A stretch of 16,190 nt of DNA from an uncultured Bacteroidales bacterium (GTDB taxonomy: Bacteria; Bacteroidota; Bacteroidia; Bacteroidales; F082): positions 1 to 16,190 of the forward strand of contig CALBNP010000162.1 in assembly GCA_937896505.1 (NCBI GenBank), read 5' to 3'. Shown here piece by piece: positions 14,370-16,190 of the stretch. Under the pieces are notes generated by a model, which had not been told where the DNA came from, ran no database searches, and saw only the letters and a list, made by a program, of their open reading frames with translations. Position numbers and translations under genes: made by a program. How positions within the stretch are numbered: position 1 is the first letter of the stretch; the number at the start of each line of letters is the position of its first letter.

Positions 14370-16070
14370 TTATTTTCCTTCAATGACTTTATTCACAATT
14401 TGCAGTATTTCAGCTTCTTGCTTGATAGCAGCGGCTTCGATGTCGGCAGCTTCTTTCAGAATCTGAGCCTTGAAGGCTTCATCTTTCAGTGATGCAGCGT
14501 TGATTTTCACGTTCAAGTGAGCACCCATCACGGCACTACGAGCGCACAATGCACCGACGCCAGCATCGGATACAGAATTTGGATTGCCGATTTCAGCCAT
14601 GGCGCGAACCACCTCAAAAGCGCTATAGGCAGCTTTCATGGTACGGAAAGGCACCTCAGTAGCATACTTTGTAGCATCTTGGATGGCCTTCGAGCGGGCA
14701 GCCTTCTCTTCATCGGTCTTCTTCGGCAAGCCGAAAGCAGCCATGATGGTATTGAAAGCATTGGTGTCTTCGTCAACCAAATCAAGCAGTTCGTCCTTCA
14801 CAGCCTGACCCTTGACAGCCCATTCCGAGAACTCTTCCCAACGGTCGTCCCAACCTGGCTTGTGCGACGAAAGGTTGGCCACCATGGTAGCGAGCGATGC
14901 ACCAAGAGCACCCATGTAAGCGGAAATGGAACCGCCGCCTGGAGCCGGGCTTTCGCTTGCGGTTTCGTTGGCAAAACCTGTGCAGGTCATATCGACGAGT
15001 TTCTTTTGCGAATGGTCTTCAATCAGATATTCAATGACCTTTTCCTTTGGATCGAAAGGTTTCAGGTCATCGAGGCCCATCGACTTGATGGCGATCTTCA
15101 TGATTTCCTCTTCGCTGACGCCGAGCGAACGCTGCTGCTTGGCGAGATAGAAACGACCGGCATCCATCAGCACCTTCTTAGGAATCAAGCCGACGATTTC
15201 GCAACCGGTGACGCGCACGCCACGGGCGGCAGCCTTAGCGCAGACTTCCTCGAAGCAGACATGAACCGGAGAAACGCTGATGTTGGTAATGTTCATGGAG
15301 ACTTGAGCGATGCCGTAATCTTCGATGAACCAACCGATTGCCTTGGTGCATTTCAAAGTGCCAGGAATCATGATGGTGTTGCCATTTTCATCCTTCATCG
15401 GCTTGTCGGTCACCTTATCGCCCATGCGCTTCGGACGACCCTTTTCGCGGACATCGAAAGCGATGGCGTTGGCACGGCGGGTGCTGGTGGTGTTCAGGTT
15501 ATAGTTGATAGCGACCAGGAAATCGCGGGCACCGACTTGCGTTGCACCGGTATGAGCCACGTGCTCGTTCCATTCGTTAGGACCGAAATCAGGCTTCCAT
15601 TGCTCGGAACCGAGGCGCGATGACAACGATTCATATTCACCCGTGCGGCAATAAGCCAAATTGCGGCGTTCAGGACGGAAAGCTGCATCTTCGTAGCAAT
15701 AAATCGGGATATTCAATTCATTGCCAAGACGTTCGCCCAATTTGTGAGCGTAGGCAACGACCTCTTCCATCGAGATGTTCGACACCGGAATCAGAGGGCA
15801 CACGTCGGTGGCACCCTGACGTGGGTGAGCACCATGATGCTGGCTCATGTCGATGAGTTCGGCGGCCTTCTTCACCACACGGTAAGCGGCTTCGCAAACA
15901 GGCTCCGGTTCACCGACAAAAGTGATGACGGTGCGGTTGGTGGTCATGCCTGGATCGACATCAAGCAATTTGACGCCTTCCACTTTTTCGATTTCAGCGG
16001 TCACTTGGTCGATGATGTTCTTGTCGCGACCTTCGCTGATGTTCGGTACACATTCGATAAGTTGTTTCAT
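14370..16070 (-). CDS. ftcD: Bifunctional glutamate formimidoyltransferase / formimidoyl-THF cyclodeaminase
   Basis: A 566-residue fusion enzyme of histidine degradation. The N-terminal half moves the formimino group from formiminoglutamate to tetrahydrofolate. The C-terminal half releases ammonia to give methenyl-THF. The transferase starts 'MKQLIECVPNISEGRD' and has 'HHGAHPRQGATDVCPLIP' with H82 at the place of the catalytic His of the mammalian enzyme. It ends about residue 335. The cyclodeaminase (about 365-560) has 'ESPAPGGGSISAYMGALGASLATMV' in parts, 'DEDTNAFNTIMAAFGLPK' and a long helical C-terminus. The frame is open to an ATG at 16118, but that lies inside a palindromic repeat; the 'MKQLIECVPN' start is conserved. 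Other hut genes are expected outside the window to the right. No terminator follows, so transcripts may read into rpmG. Confidence 0.96.
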   Translation of the reverse strand: MKQLIECVPNISEGRDKNIIDQVTAEIEKVEGVKLLDVDPGMTTNRTVITFVGEPEPVCEAAYRVVKKAAELIDMSQHHGAHPRQGATDVCPLIPVSNISMEEVVAYAHKLGERLGNELNIPIYCYEDAAFRPERRNLAYCRTGEYESLSSRLGSEQWKPDFGPNEWNEHVAHTGATQVGARDFLVAINYNLNTTSTRRANAIAFDVREKGRPKRMGDKVTDKPMKDENGNTIMIPGTLKCTKAIGWFIEDYGIAQVSMNITNISVSPVHVCFEEVCAKAAARGVRVTGCEIVGLIPKKVLMDAGRFYLAKQQRSLGVSEEEIMKIAIKSMGLDDLKPFDPKEKVIEYLIEDHSQKKLVDMTCTGFANETASESPAPGGGSISAYMGALGASLATMVANLSSHKPGWDDRWEEFSEWAVKGQAVKDELLDLVDEDTNAFNTIMAAFGLPKKTDEEKAARSKAIQDATKYATEVPFRTMKAAYSAFEVVRAMAEIGNPNSVSDAGVGALCARSAVMGAHLNVKINAASLKDEAFKAQILKEAADIEAAAIKQEAEILQIVNKVIEGK

Positions 16071-16107
16071 TGATAGTATGTTATTTATATTATTGATGAC
16101 TTCAGAG

Positions 16108-16127
16108 AGACGCGCCATGACGCGTCT
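16108..16127. repeat. Palindromic repeat in the ftcD leader
   Basis: AGACGCG (16108-16114) and CGCGTCT (16121-16127) are exact reverse complements around CCATGA, so with the CATG centre it is nearly a 20-base palindrome. It lies within the predicted ftcD leader, between the transcription start near 16135 and the ATG at 16070. It is GC-rich while its surroundings are AT-rich, and looks like a member of a dispersed palindromic family rather than a terminator, since no T-run follows. Confidence 0.6.
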
Positions 16128-16136
16128 TTACAAATA

Positions 16137-16149
16137 GGCTGCAAAGGTA
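16137..16149 (-). promoter_or_regulatory. -7 box of the ftcD promoter
   Basis: On the minus strand TACCTTTG (16149-16142) is a perfect -7 box and continues CAGCC. No convincing -33 TTG is present at the expected spacing. Transcription should start near 16135, giving a 65-base leader that includes the palindrome at 16108-16127. Confidence 0.72.
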
Positions 16150-16190
16150 ATGCTTTTTTCGGGACGGAATGAGAAAACGTCAATTCTTTG

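Noticed and set aside
14517..15623. A 368-codon open frame on the plus strand opposite ftcD
   Set aside because: It lies wholly inside ftcD, whose motifs are complete; the antisense product matches no family I know.
16071..16118. Upstream in-frame ATG that would add 16 residues to FtcD
   Set aside because: It lies inside the palindromic repeat, and the family starts at MKQLIECVPN.
1..16190. A CRISPR array, tRNA, rRNA, insertion sequence or phage gene
   Set aside because: I saw no direct repeats with regular spacing, no cloverleaf with a T-loop, and no transposase, integrase or phage structural protein among the reading frames.

Overview
The window looks like a stretch of core chromosome from a Bacteroidales bacterium (phylum Bacteroidota), probably a host-associated one; I cannot place it below order. 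Three things support this. The Bacteroidota sigma-factor promoter TAnnTTTG recurs upstream of genes on both strands, often with a TTG box about 20 bases further up. Several families are largely confined to the phylum (DUF4293, DUF4295, DUF3078, a Rho with a very long disordered insert). The order L33 - DUF4295 - FtsY - RimO is a familiar Bacteroidota ribosome/secretion cluster. I see no phage, insertion sequence, CRISPR array, tRNA or rRNA gene.

Layout. 1-620 (-): the start of a secreted protein with a carboxypeptidase-regulatory-like domain, cut by the window edge. 697-1404 (-): TrmH-type tRNA 2'-O-methyltransferase. 1557-2246 (+): membrane-anchored TPR protein, converging on rlmB (2315-3064, -) across a shared bidirectional terminator. 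3154-5397 (+): a compact three-gene envelope unit, made of a periplasmic protein with two TonB-C-like domains, a DUF3078 protein and a YfcE-like phosphoesterase; the last two overlap by 4 bases. 5480-6676 (-): an AAA ATPase with a DUF4143-type C-terminus and two palindromes in an AT-rich upstream region. 6936-7427 (-): DUF4293 membrane protein, divergent from rho (7612-9543, +), which is followed by a LolA-like protein (9587-10195, +). 10204-11559 (-): Mpl-type murein ligase. 11625-14297 (-): rpmG, DUF4295, ftsY and rimO, with a strong internal terminator before ftsY. 14370-16070 (-): the bifunctional histidine-degradation enzyme FtcD.

The genes fall into themes rather than one pathway: RNA and ribosome modification (TrmH, RlmB, RimO, L33), transcription termination (Rho), membrane targeting (FtsY), envelope upkeep (LolA-like, Mpl, the TonB-like and DUF3078 proteins) and folate-linked histidine catabolism (FtcD). 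The AAA ATPase is the only gene that looks accessory.

Most of what deserves a second look is regulatory: an extended TAnnTTTGCAGC promoter shared by five genes, operator-like palindromes at the ATPase, a terminator inside the ribosomal/ftsY cluster, a terminator that overlaps the mpl promoter, and a palindromic repeat in the ftcD leader. The large disordered insert of Rho also stands out. I do not see a convincing undescribed multi-gene system here.
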